Of a stretch of DNA of 17,986 nt, positions 5,457 to 13,431 are shown piece by piece. The stretch's first letter is position 1. Each line of letters starts with the position of its first letter. Under the pieces are notes generated by a model. It saw only the letters and a program-made list of their open reading frames with translations. It was not told the origin of the DNA and ran no database searches. Made by a program: the position numbers and the translations under genes. This stretch comes from an uncultured Eubacteriales bacterium (GTDB lineage: Bacteria; Bacillota; Clostridia; Christensenellales; Aristaeellaceae): the NCBI GenBank assembly GCA_900553315.1, contig USCW01000017.1, positions 1 through 17,986 on the forward strand, in the 5' to 3' direction.

Positions 5457-8087
5457 ATGAGCGACGAGCAACGCATGGACATAAGCAGCGCCTGTTTTCA
5501 GGTGAGCTTTGACCATGGCTTTCTGACGGCGATCCAGCCGGGCGCGGCCATCGGCGGCCCGCGGGATTCCGCGTATGTTTTGAAGGATCACACCATGGGC
5601 GGCGTGACCCTGACCATCGCGCAGGGCGAAGCCATGCAGCAGTATCAACTGCTGCAAAAGGACGCGACCGCACCGTGGACGATGGTGGAAGGAAGCGCGA
5701 CGCACCTTGTCAACCGTGCGGAAGGGGAAAAGCTGCCCGTGACGGTCACGCAGGACTGGAGATTGCAGGGCGAGCTGCTTCACATGACGCTGACGCTTCA
5801 CAATACCAGCGATAAGCCTCTTTGCGTGGAAGATCTGGCGCTGCAATTCGACGCGGACTCCACCTTCAACTGGGGCTGCAACGCGGCGGCGAAGGTAATC
5901 GGACATCATGGCCTTGCGGGGCATAACAGCCACCTGTTTTTTGAGCGCTGCGATGGGCAGGGCCCGATGCTGATGGTGTTGCCCGATGAAAAGACGCACT
6001 TGGAATATTTCGTGCAGACCAGCCAGGAAAAGGGCTCCTTAATGGCGTATATCCATTCCGCAAAGGTGCGGGAGGACGCGGTAGCGGCCGGGGCGCATGT
6101 GCATCTGCCCGCTACGACGCTGACGCTGGCTCCCGGTGAGGAGCGGAGCTACAGCTTCCGCTTCGTTTGGGCGGCGGATCGTCCGCAGGCTCGGAAGCTG
6201 CTGGTGAAATATGGATTGATGGACGTGCAGGTGCTGCCCGGTATGACCGTGCCGGAGAAGACGGATGTGCTGCTGGCGCTTCGGGGTGATTGGGCGGATT
6301 TGCGCGTGGAGCTTCCCGACGGCTGTGAACAGCTGGGCGTGACGGAACGGCAGGGGTATCGGATTTACCGCCTGCGCTTCGGCAAGCTGGGTGAAAACAC
6401 CGTCTGGCTCCGCAGCGGAGAACGGTATGCCGATTTGGAGTTCTTCGTTACCGAAGCGCCTGAGATGCTGATTGCCAAGCGCGGTGCGTTTATTGCGGCT
6501 CATCAGGTGAAGGATGAATCCCGCTGGTATGACGGTCTGCTGTCCGAGTGGAACAACGAGACCGCCGTGCAGCTGGGTCCGGATAATTACGACACCATCG
6601 GCGGCTGGCGCATTTATGAAGTCACCTGCGACGACCCCGGTTTGAGCAAGCCCGCGTTCCTGTCCTCCAAGCTGGTGGAAGCGCCCAACGCGGAAGAAGC
6701 TGCGGCGCTGGATCGGTATGTGGAGCGCTTTGTGTGGGGCGGTCTGCAATGCACGGAGCAGGAGCCTTATCCCTATGGCATTTACGGCATCCCGGACTGG
6801 CATGTTCTGCGCAACAGCAAGGACGAGGACGTTCGCGGCAAGCTGCATATTTGGCGCATTTACGACTATCCGCATATTGCGCTGATGTATTACAACCTCT
6901 ATCGGATGCGCCGCCTGTATCCGGCGCTGCCCCTGAGCCAGAGCGCGGAGACCTACCTGATCCGTGCGGCTCGGACACTGATCGCCATGTTCACCATTCC
7001 GCTGGAGCTGGACGACTGGAGCGCCTTCGGCACCGGGCTGTACAATGAGCTGGCGGCGGAGGACATTTTGAAGGCGCTGGAAAAGGAAAACATGCCTGAC
7101 CTGCGCCTGCGCTTGGAACGCCTGTGGAACCGCAAGGCCTATAAGTTTGCGGCGCGGGGCGCGGACGTGTTCGGCTCCGAGTATCCCTTCGACACCACGG
7201 GCTTTGAAAGCACCCATGCGCTGGCCAAGCGTGCCCTGAAGCTGGCGAAGCCCGGCAAGCGCATGGAGGATCGGGAGATCAGTCCTGCGGCGGCAGCTTC
7301 CTTTATGGAGACACAGATGCGCTGCAACGTGTCCTGCCGCGGCGAAATGGAAATGGATTATTGGTGGTACGGCAGCGACTATCGCGGCGATAACCTGCAC
7401 TATGTCTTGAGCTATATGTCGCAGATGGGCGGCTGGGCCATTGTGGACTATGCGCTGTATCATGCGGAGAATCCCTTCCCGCTGCTTCGGCTGGGCTACG
7501 GCTCTCTGCTGAGCTCGTGGGCGCTGCTGAACAGCGGCCGCGAGGAGACGAACTGGGGCTGGCGCTTCCCGGGTAAGGAGCATGACGGCGCAGCCTCCGG
7601 CGGCTTTGAGCCCCTGTATCTGGGCAAGACGTGGCTGGATCAGCCCCATCACGGCGGTGCGTGGTACTATTCCTGCGAGATCGATTTGGGCTTCTGCGGC
7701 TACATGCGGGGTGCGGCGACCATCTATGCGGTTGATCCGCTGTTCGGCCCGGTGTGCCTCGGCGGCACGGCTGCGGCAGGGGAGTCCGGCGTGTCCGTAT
7801 GGTGTCAGGACGGCGTGAACCGCCGCTTCCATGTGGTGCAGGAGAACGCACGGCTGCACCTGACCTGCGACTGCGGTCACTTTGACCGGGTGGAGATTGA
7901 CGCGAAGGCAAAGGAGCTGCGCGTCCACCTGAAGCTTGACGGCGTGACTGGCCCTGCCGTCGTGGCACTGGAGGAAGTCTCCGATCCGTGGCAGGAGAGC
8001 GAGCATCTTACCAGTCAGACCCAAACCTGTGAAACCAGCGGCGTTTATACGTTTCCGCTTGTCAATATGTATGATGTAAAGGAGTAA
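5457..8087 (+). CDS. Large cytoplasmic protein of unknown function, possibly DUF5695 (putative glycosidase)
   Basis: 876 aa, without signal peptide or membrane segment, so cytoplasmic. It resembles what I remember of the DUF5695 family, but I cannot confirm the family by search. The sequence suggests an N-terminal beta-sandwich (about 1-225), a smaller beta domain (about 230-335), a helix-rich part typical of an alpha/alpha toroid (about 350-755), and a beta-rich tail. The most conserved-looking stretches sit in the helical part and are rich in Trp, Tyr and acidic residues, as in a sugar-binding cleft: EMEMDYWWYGSDYRGDN (630-646), EETNWGWR (696-703), DQPHHGGAW (728-736) and CEID (740-743). 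E632, D634, D641, E697, D728 and E741 are candidate catalytic acids; this is a guess. The ATG at 5457 has AGGAGG eight bases upstream. The GH127 gene starts six bases after its stop, implying a shared pathway. It may be a new glycoside hydrolase or lyase. Confidence 0.75.
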   Translation: MSDEQRMDISSACFQVSFDHGFLTAIQPGAAIGGPRDSAYVLKDHTMGGVTLTIAQGEAMQQYQLLQKDATAPWTMVEGSATHLVNRAEGEKLPVTVTQDWRLQGELLHMTLTLHNTSDKPLCVEDLALQFDADSTFNWGCNAAAKVIGHHGLAGHNSHLFFERCDGQGPMLMVLPDEKTHLEYFVQTSQEKGSLMAYIHSAKVREDAVAAGAHVHLPATTLTLAPGEERSYSFRFVWAADRPQARKLLVKYGLMDVQVLPGMTVPEKTDVLLALRGDWADLRVELPDGCEQLGVTERQGYRIYRLRFGKLGENTVWLRSGERYADLEFFVTEAPEMLIAKRGAFIAAHQVKDESRWYDGLLSEWNNETAVQLGPDNYDTIGGWRIYEVTCDDPGLSKPAFLSSKLVEAPNAEEAAALDRYVERFVWGGLQCTEQEPYPYGIYGIPDWHVLRNSKDEDVRGKLHIWRIYDYPHIALMYYNLYRMRRLYPALPLSQSAETYLIRAARTLIAMFTIPLELDDWSAFGTGLYNELAAEDILKALEKENMPDLRLRLERLWNRKAYKFAARGADVFGSEYPFDTTGFESTHALAKRALKLAKPGKRMEDREISPAAAASFMETQMRCNVSCRGEMEMDYWWYGSDYRGDNLHYVLSYMSQMGGWAIVDYALYHAENPFPLLRLGYGSLLSSWALLNSGREETNWGWRFPGKEHDGAASGGFEPLYLGKTWLDQPHHGGAWYYSCEIDLGFCGYMRGAATIYAVDPLFGPVCLGGTAAAGESGVSVWCQDGVNRRFHVVQENARLHLTCDCGHFDRVEIDAKAKELRVHLKLDGVTGPAVVALEEVSDPWQESEHLTSQTQTCETSGVYTFPLVNMYDVKE

Positions 8088-8093
8088 ACACCC

Positions 8094-9995
8094 ATGAGCA
8101 GTGAAATGATCAACATCCGGCAGGTTCGCGTAGCGGACAAATTCTGGGACAAGCTGATTGATAACGCCACCGAGCATGTGATCCCCTACCAGTGGCGTGT
8201 GCTGAACGACAACGAGCCCGATGCAACCCCCAGCCATGCCATTCGCAACTTCCGCATTGCCGCAGGGCTGGAAGAGGGCGAATTCCAAGGCTATCAGTTC
8301 CAGGACAGCGACCTTGCCAAGTGGATGGAGGCGGCGTCCTTCTCCCTGATGTACAAGGATTCCGAGGAGACCCGCAAGGAGCTGAAGGAAGCCATTGAGC
8401 TGATCGGCAAGGCTCAGCAACCGGACGGTTATCTGGATACCCACTACATTGTGAAGAAGCCCGACAAGAAGTGGCAGGAGCTGGCGCACGGTCATGAGCT
8501 GTACTGCGCGGGCCATATGCTGGAGGCCGCCGTGGCCTACACCCAGATGACCGGGGACGAAAGCTTCCTGAACATCATGGATAAGCTGGTGGATTTGATC
8601 TGCAAGACCTTCGGCAAGGGCGAGGGACAGATCGACGCGTACCCGGGCCATGAGGAGATCGAGCTGGCGCTGATGAAGGCCTACCGTCTGACCGGCAAGG
8701 ATAAGTACAAGAAGATGGCGGAGTTCTTCATCCTCAACCGCGGCAGCAAGCCCGGATTTTTCGATGATCCCCGCTATAAGGAGCTGCTGGAAAAGGATAA
8801 GTCCATCGACGCGAATTATTACCAGGTGCATCTGCCCGTGCTGGAGCAGGAGACCGCCGAGGGACACGCGGTGCGCGCCATGTATTTCTACACCGGCATG
8901 GCCGATGTGGCGAAGGAGACCGGCAATAAGGATCTGGTCAACACCCTGCACAAGCTGTGGAAGAACGTGACGCAGAAGCGCATGTACATCACCGGCGGCG
9001 TGGGCTCTCAGGGCGACGGCGAGCGCTTCTCCATTGACTACGATCTGCCCAACGACACCTGCTATACTGAGACCTGCGCGGCTATCGGTCTGGCCATGTG
9101 GTCCCTGCGGATGCTGGCGCTGGAGCCCAAGCGGGAGTACGCCGACATCATGGAGCGCGCCCTGTACAACAACGTGCTGAGCGGCATCTCTCAGGACGGC
9201 GAGCATTACTTCTATGTGAATCCCCTGATGGTGAAGCCCGATGTGGCGCACTTCCGCCGGGATCACGAGTCCGTGGAGACCCAGCGCGTGAAGTGGTTCG
9301 GCTGCGCTTGCTGCCCGCCCAACGTTATCCGCACGCTGACCGGTCTGGGTCAGTACATCTATACCCGCAGCGACCGCCGCGTGTATCAGCATCTGTACAT
9401 TGGCAATGAATCCGCCTTTGAGGATATGAAGTTGTCCTGCACCTCCTCCATGCCGTGGGAGGGCAAGGCGGAGATTCGCGTGGGCGCTGAGAAGCCCTTC
9501 GAGCTGGCGCTGCGCGTGCCCGGCTATGCCAAGGACTTTGCCGTTACCGTGAACGGTCAGGCGGCGAAGGGCCATGAGGAGGACGGCTACCTGATCGTGG
9601 AGGTCAAGGATGGCGACGTGCTGAACGTGTCCTTCGACATGGACGCGGAGGTTTACTGTGCGAACCCCCATGTGACCGAGGACTGCGCCAAGGTGTGCGT
9701 GGTGCGCGGCCCGGTGGTGTACTGCGCGGAGGAAGCGGATAACGGCAAGCTGCTTCAGGATTTCCGCATGGATCCCCACGGCGCGATCGAGGTGGATGCG
9801 TCCGAGCTGTTCGGCGGCATCCGCGTGGTTCGCGTGGAGGGCACCCGCAGCGCCGCTGACGAGGATGCGCCCCTGTACATGCCTGTGGCGGAGAGCAAGC
9901 GCGAGAAGGCAGTCATGACCTTGATCCCTTACTATCTGTGGAACAATCGCGGCGAAGGCGAAATGACCGTCTGGATGAACAGTATTGGAGGCTGA
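8094..9995 (+). CDS. GH127-family beta-L-arabinofuranosidase-like enzyme
   Basis: 633-aa cytoplasmic member of the DUF1680/GH127 family, whose characterised member HypBA1 of Bifidobacterium longum releases beta-L-arabinofuranose. Key residues match the HypBA1 pattern. E310 in GDGERF corresponds to the acid/base. E326 and C328 (CYTETCAAIG) and C406 and C407 (GCACCPPN, C404-C407) correspond to the zinc ligands, with C406 as the thiolate nucleophile. The spacing between E326 and C406 is 80 residues, almost as in HypBA1. The catalytic alpha/alpha barrel covers roughly 10-430 and is followed by beta domains. The ATG at 8094 is served by AAAGGAG inside the end of the preceding gene, so the two are translationally close. 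Related families (GH142, GH146 and others) share the fold, so the exact substrate is open; an arabinose-like furanoside is most likely. No export signal, so it acts on imported oligosaccharides. Confidence 0.9.
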   Translation: MSSEMINIRQVRVADKFWDKLIDNATEHVIPYQWRVLNDNEPDATPSHAIRNFRIAAGLEEGEFQGYQFQDSDLAKWMEAASFSLMYKDSEETRKELKEAIELIGKAQQPDGYLDTHYIVKKPDKKWQELAHGHELYCAGHMLEAAVAYTQMTGDESFLNIMDKLVDLICKTFGKGEGQIDAYPGHEEIELALMKAYRLTGKDKYKKMAEFFILNRGSKPGFFDDPRYKELLEKDKSIDANYYQVHLPVLEQETAEGHAVRAMYFYTGMADVAKETGNKDLVNTLHKLWKNVTQKRMYITGGVGSQGDGERFSIDYDLPNDTCYTETCAAIGLAMWSLRMLALEPKREYADIMERALYNNVLSGISQDGEHYFYVNPLMVKPDVAHFRRDHESVETQRVKWFGCACCPPNVIRTLTGLGQYIYTRSDRRVYQHLYIGNESAFEDMKLSCTSSMPWEGKAEIRVGAEKPFELALRVPGYAKDFAVTVNGQAAKGHEEDGYLIVEVKDGDVLNVSFDMDAEVYCANPHVTEDCAKVCVVRGPVVYCAEEADNGKLLQDFRMDPHGAIEVDASELFGGIRVVRVEGTRSAADEDAPLYMPVAESKREKAVMTLIPYYLWNNRGEGEMTVWMNSIGG

Positions 9996-9999
9996 AACT

Positions 10000-12003
10000 A
10001 TGTCGATGTATACCAACCTCGGAAACGCGCTGCATATTCAGGTTGAAAACGAACAGATCGAAATTCGCGCATGGGCTCCGAACAGCTTCCGCGTTCGGGC
10101 TCGGATGTCCGGCGATATTCTGGATCAGGACTGGGCGCTGCTGCCCACGCCGCCGGAAACGCCCGCACCTGAAATTCATATGGACGGCGACGAAGCGACC
10201 ATCCGTAACGGCCGTCTGGAAGCCCGCATCACCTATGATGCGTGGTTCCACAATGTGCAGATTCACTATTATAAGGACGGGAAGCTTCTGCTGGAGGAGG
10301 CCTCCTGCCATGGAGGACGCAAGCTGCATTGCCGCGGCTGGAAGCCGCTGGGCGGCGGCAACTACCATCTGACTGCGACCTTTGAAAGCACGCCCGACGA
10401 GCGGCTGTATGGCATGGGTCAGTATCAGATGGAGGAAATGAACTTCAAGAACTGTATGCTGGATTTGAGCCACTACAACACGCAGGCCTCCGTGCCCTTC
10501 GTGCTGTCTGATCGGGGTTACGGCTTCTTCTGGCACAACCCCGCCGTGGGCCGCGTGACCTTCGCTAAGAACACTACCGAGTGGCAGGCCAACAGCACCA
10601 AGCAGATGGACTACTGGCTCACCGTGGGCGATACGCCTGCGGATCTGGTACACGCCTATGCTTCCGTGACCGGCACTGTGCCCATGATGCCTGAATATGG
10701 TCTGGGCTTCTGGCAATGCAAGCTGCGCTACTGGAATCAGGAGCAGCTGCTGGAGGTGGCTCGGGAGTATAAGCGCCGGGGTCTGCCCATTGACGTGATC
10801 ATCTGCGACTTCTTCCATTGGCCCAAGATGGGCGACTTCCGCTTCGAGGAGGAGTTCTTCCCCGATCCTGCGGCGATGGTCAAGGAATTGAAGGACATGG
10901 GCATCGAATTGATGGTGTCCGTGTGGCCGCAGATCTCCCTGCAAAGCGAGAACTACGCCGAGATGCGCAAGAAGGGACTGCTGGTGCGTGCTCTGCGCGG
11001 CCCCAGCGTGACCATGCAATGGCCGGAGGACAGCACCTTCTACGATGCGACGAACCCACGCGCCCGGCAGTATGTGTGGGATAAGTGCAAGCAGAACTAC
11101 TACCGCCACGGCATCCGTACTTTCTGGCTGGACGAGGCGGAGCCCGAGTACGGCATCTATGACTTCGACCTGTACGGCTACGAGGCCGGCGTGGCGGAGG
11201 AGGTCAGCAATATCTATCCCCAGGCCTATGCCCGCGGCTTCTACGAGGGCATGGAGGCGGAGGGACAGACGAACATCGTCAACCTGATCCGCTGCGCTTG
11301 GGCGGGCAGCCAGCGCTATGGTGCGCTGGTGTGGTCCGGCGATATTGATTCCTCTTGGGAGGACTTCCGCAAGCAGCTGTGCGCCGGTCTGAGCATCTCG
11401 CTGGCGGGTATCCCGTGGTGGACGACGGACATCGGCGGCTTCACCGGCGGCGATCCCACCGACCCGGCCTTCCGGGAGCTGCTGGTGCGCTGGTTCCAGT
11501 GGGGCGCGTTCTGCCCTGTCATGCGTCTGCACGGCGACCGCGAGCCTCATACCGAGCCCACGCGCAAGGACGGCAGCAAGGCGCTGTTCACCGGCGCGGA
11601 CAACGAGGTGTGGTCCTTCGGCGAGGAAGCGTATCCCATTCTGACGAACTACATGACGCTGCGCGAGACGATGCGCGACTATGTGCGTGAGCTGATGAAG
11701 CAGGCGCATGAGGATGGCAGTCCCGTCATGCGCGCCATGTTCTACGAGTTCCCGGAGGACAAGAGGTGCTGGGAGCTGAAGGATCAGTACATGTTCGGCC
11801 CCGACCTGCTGGTCGCCCCCGTGATGGCGCCCGGTGCGACCTCCCGCAAGGTGTATCTGCCGGAGGGCTGCACGTGGACGTGTATGCGGGACGGCGCCGT
11901 GCTGGAGGGTGGTCAGACCGTAGAGGCCGACGCGCCGCTGAGCTGCATTCCTGTCTACCTGCGCAACGGCGCGCACGCCGAGTGGGTGGGCAAGAACGCC
12001 TGA
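10000..12003 (+). CDS. GH31-family glycosidase, alpha-xylosidase/alpha-glucosidase-like
   Basis: 667-aa cytoplasmic retaining alpha-glycosidase. An N-terminal beta-sandwich (about 1-215) precedes the GH31 (beta/alpha)8 barrel (about 225-540) and C-terminal beta domains. The nucleophile is D378 in FWLDEAEPEYG and the acid/base is D448 in VWSGDIDSSWE, 70 residues apart as usual for the family. IPWWTTDIGGF (about 469-479) and MRLHGDR are further GH31 hallmarks. I take the ATG at 10000, with GGAGG eight bases upstream, four bases after the GH127 stop; a TTG at 9985 overlaps that site and is less likely. GH31 includes alpha-xylosidases, alpha-glucosidases and alpha-galactosidases; the WLDEAEPE form and the GH127 neighbour make alpha-xylosidase attractive but not proven. 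It is co-transcribed with the two upstream genes. Confidence 0.92.
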   Translation: MSMYTNLGNALHIQVENEQIEIRAWAPNSFRVRARMSGDILDQDWALLPTPPETPAPEIHMDGDEATIRNGRLEARITYDAWFHNVQIHYYKDGKLLLEEASCHGGRKLHCRGWKPLGGGNYHLTATFESTPDERLYGMGQYQMEEMNFKNCMLDLSHYNTQASVPFVLSDRGYGFFWHNPAVGRVTFAKNTTEWQANSTKQMDYWLTVGDTPADLVHAYASVTGTVPMMPEYGLGFWQCKLRYWNQEQLLEVAREYKRRGLPIDVIICDFFHWPKMGDFRFEEEFFPDPAAMVKELKDMGIELMVSVWPQISLQSENYAEMRKKGLLVRALRGPSVTMQWPEDSTFYDATNPRARQYVWDKCKQNYYRHGIRTFWLDEAEPEYGIYDFDLYGYEAGVAEEVSNIYPQAYARGFYEGMEAEGQTNIVNLIRCAWAGSQRYGALVWSGDIDSSWEDFRKQLCAGLSISLAGIPWWTTDIGGFTGGDPTDPAFRELLVRWFQWGAFCPVMRLHGDREPHTEPTRKDGSKALFTGADNEVWSFGEEAYPILTNYMTLRETMRDYVRELMKQAHEDGSPVMRAMFYEFPEDKRCWELKDQYMFGPDLLVAPVMAPGATSRKVYLPEGCTWTCMRDGAVLEGGQTVEADAPLSCIPVYLRNGAHAEWVGKNA

Positions 12004-12013
12004 AAACGGGAAT

Positions 12014-12030
12014 AAGCGCCCTGCGCGCTT
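12014..12030 (+). promoter_or_regulatory. Small hairpin between the GH31 gene and the M24 peptidase gene
   Basis: AAGCGC (12014-12019) pairs with GCGCTT (12025-12030) around CCTGC. There is no T-run, so it would at most reduce read-through. The 76-base gap between the two genes contains no convincing promoter, so the peptidase gene is probably read from the same transcript as the glycosidases. Confidence 0.3.
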
Positions 12031-12079
12031 GATTCCATAGATGGTTTACTGCAAATGAAAAATGGAGGCTGACTGCGTT

Positions 12080-13345
12080 ATGGAGCAATCGTTTCATGTA
12101 ACTAATCGGAAAAAGCTGTACGATATGATGCTTCCTTCCTCGGTATTGCTGATTTTCTCCGGCGAGGAAGTCCGCAAGACCAATGATGAATTCTATCCCT
12201 TCTTTGCCGACCGCAGCTTCGTCTATTTGACGGGTCTGGAGTGCAAGGAGGCGGCGCTGCTGGCTGTGAAGAATGACAACGGCGAGGTGTCTGAGCGGCT
12301 GTATATCCTGCCTCCGGACGCTCATGCCGAGCGCTGGACGGGCCGCCGCATCAAGCCTGCGGAGGCCACGGCGCTTTCCGGCGTGACCGACGTGCGCAGC
12401 GTGGACAACTTTACCAAGGACGTGCACGGTCTGCTTGCGGGCGGACATTATTCCCTGCGCGTGGGTCATTATGAGCATCTGTACCTCGATTTGTATCGTG
12501 CGGAGATCACCGACCGCGACCGTCCTGCGCAGAAGTTCCTGCGTCTGGCTCAGCGGGAGTACCCCTTCCTGAAGATCGAGAACGCCAACTCTCTGATCCG
12601 CAAGCTTCGCGTCATCAAGACTCCCGAGGAGATCGCCGCCTATCGCAAGGCGGAGAGCATCACCCGCGACGGCATTCTGGCCATGATGCACGCCTCCAAG
12701 CCCGGCATGTATGAGTATCAGTACAAGGCAGAGTTTGACCGTGCGCTGGGTCAGTACGGCCCGCAGGGCCCCGGCTTCCCATCCATTATTTCCGCGGGCG
12801 TGAACAACTTCTGCATTCACTATTACAGCTACACCGGTCAGGCGCAGGATGGCGACATGATCCTGAACGACGTGGGTGCGCAATGGGACAACCACATCAC
12901 CGATGTGAGCCGCGGCTGGCCCTGCAACGGTAAGTTCTCCGGCAAGCAGCGCACGCTGTATGAATGCGCGCTGGCGACCTCAAACCACATGTTCTCCATC
13001 ATCAAGCCCGGTATGCGCATGGCGGACGTGGATGCGACGGCTCGCCGCTACAACGCCGAGCGTCTGGTGGAGGCCGGCGTGATGAAGTCCGTGGACGAGA
13101 TCGGCACCTATATGTGGCACGCGGGTGCGCACCACATCGGCTACGACGTACACGACGTGGTGGAAATGCCTGAGTTTGTCGCTCCCGGCATGATGTTCTG
13201 CGTGGACATCGGCATCTATCACGAGGAGTGGGGCATCGGCTTCCGTCTGGAGGACAACTGTCTCGTTACCGAGAACGGCTGCGAGAACCTGTCCGGTGCG
13301 ATTCCGCGCACCATCGCCGATATCGAGGCGGAAATGCAGCACTAA
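12080..13345 (+). CDS. M24-family Xaa-Pro aminopeptidase-like protein (aminopeptidase P)
   Basis: 421-aa cytoplasmic metallopeptidase of clan MG. It has an N-terminal aminopeptidase-P domain (about 1-165, with LLIFSGEEVRKTNDEFYPFF) and a C-terminal pita-bread catalytic domain. Compared with E. coli PepP, four of the five metal ligands are easy to place: D264 and D275 (NDVGAQWDNHITDVSR), H351 (AHHIGYDVHD) and E391 (FRLEDN); H358 matches PepP H361. The fifth position, normally Glu in a VEPG motif, is D376 in CVDIGIY, so the Glu is Asp and the Pro is lost. Activity may remain, since Asp can bind metal. The ATG at 12080 is preferred, with GGAGG 11 bases upstream; an ATG at 12062 overlaps that site. 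Its place after glycosidase genes may mean it degrades proline-rich peptides from arabinosylated glycoproteins, but this is speculation. Confidence 0.85.
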   Translation: MEQSFHVTNRKKLYDMMLPSSVLLIFSGEEVRKTNDEFYPFFADRSFVYLTGLECKEAALLAVKNDNGEVSERLYILPPDAHAERWTGRRIKPAEATALSGVTDVRSVDNFTKDVHGLLAGGHYSLRVGHYEHLYLDLYRAEITDRDRPAQKFLRLAQREYPFLKIENANSLIRKLRVIKTPEEIAAYRKAESITRDGILAMMHASKPGMYEYQYKAEFDRALGQYGPQGPGFPSIISAGVNNFCIHYYSYTGQAQDGDMILNDVGAQWDNHITDVSRGWPCNGKFSGKQRTLYECALATSNHMFSIIKPGMRMADVDATARRYNAERLVEAGVMKSVDEIGTYMWHAGAHHIGYDVHDVVEMPEFVAPGMMFCVDIGIYHEEWGIGFRLEDNCLVTENGCENLSGAIPRTIADIEAEMQH

Positions 13346-13363
13346 GCACAACGCTACTTTTAT

Positions 13364-13405
13364 CATGCGGGAGGTCGCTTCCGAAAGGAGGCGGCTTCCT
13401 GCATG
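13364..13405 (+). promoter_or_regulatory. 19-bp GAAA-capped hairpin upstream of eutH
   Basis: Bases 13364-13382 pair with 13387-13405 in RNA (with a few G-U pairs) around a GAAA loop at 13383-13386, a GNRA-type tetraloop. It begins 19 bases after the peptidase stop codon and ends ten bases before the AGGGGAG ribosome binding site of eutH. No T-run follows, so it is not an intrinsic terminator. It may shield the transcript, mark a processing site or bind a regulator. Confidence 0.5.
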
Positions 13406-13431
13406 TATGCGCATAGGGGAGAGCCGCACGC

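Noticed and set aside
6039..10016. Open minus-strand frame of 1325 codons across two glycosidase-locus genes
   Set aside because: It lies antisense to two well-supported genes. Its His, Ala, Gln, Val and Leu-rich product is what GC-ending sense codons produce when read backwards, and I see no domain in it. Other long antisense frames (3172-5010, 9913-11976, 11726-12895, 13363-14514) have the same explanation.
12980..13429. Minus-strand 149-codon frame over the peptidase 3' end
   Set aside because: Antisense shadow of the M24 peptidase gene, without ribosome binding site or recognisable domain.
13364..13431. ANTAR-type dual-hairpin antiterminator or riboswitch before eutH
   Set aside because: Only one hairpin is present, its loop is GAAA rather than the hexaloop expected for ANTAR binding, and no terminator overlaps it.
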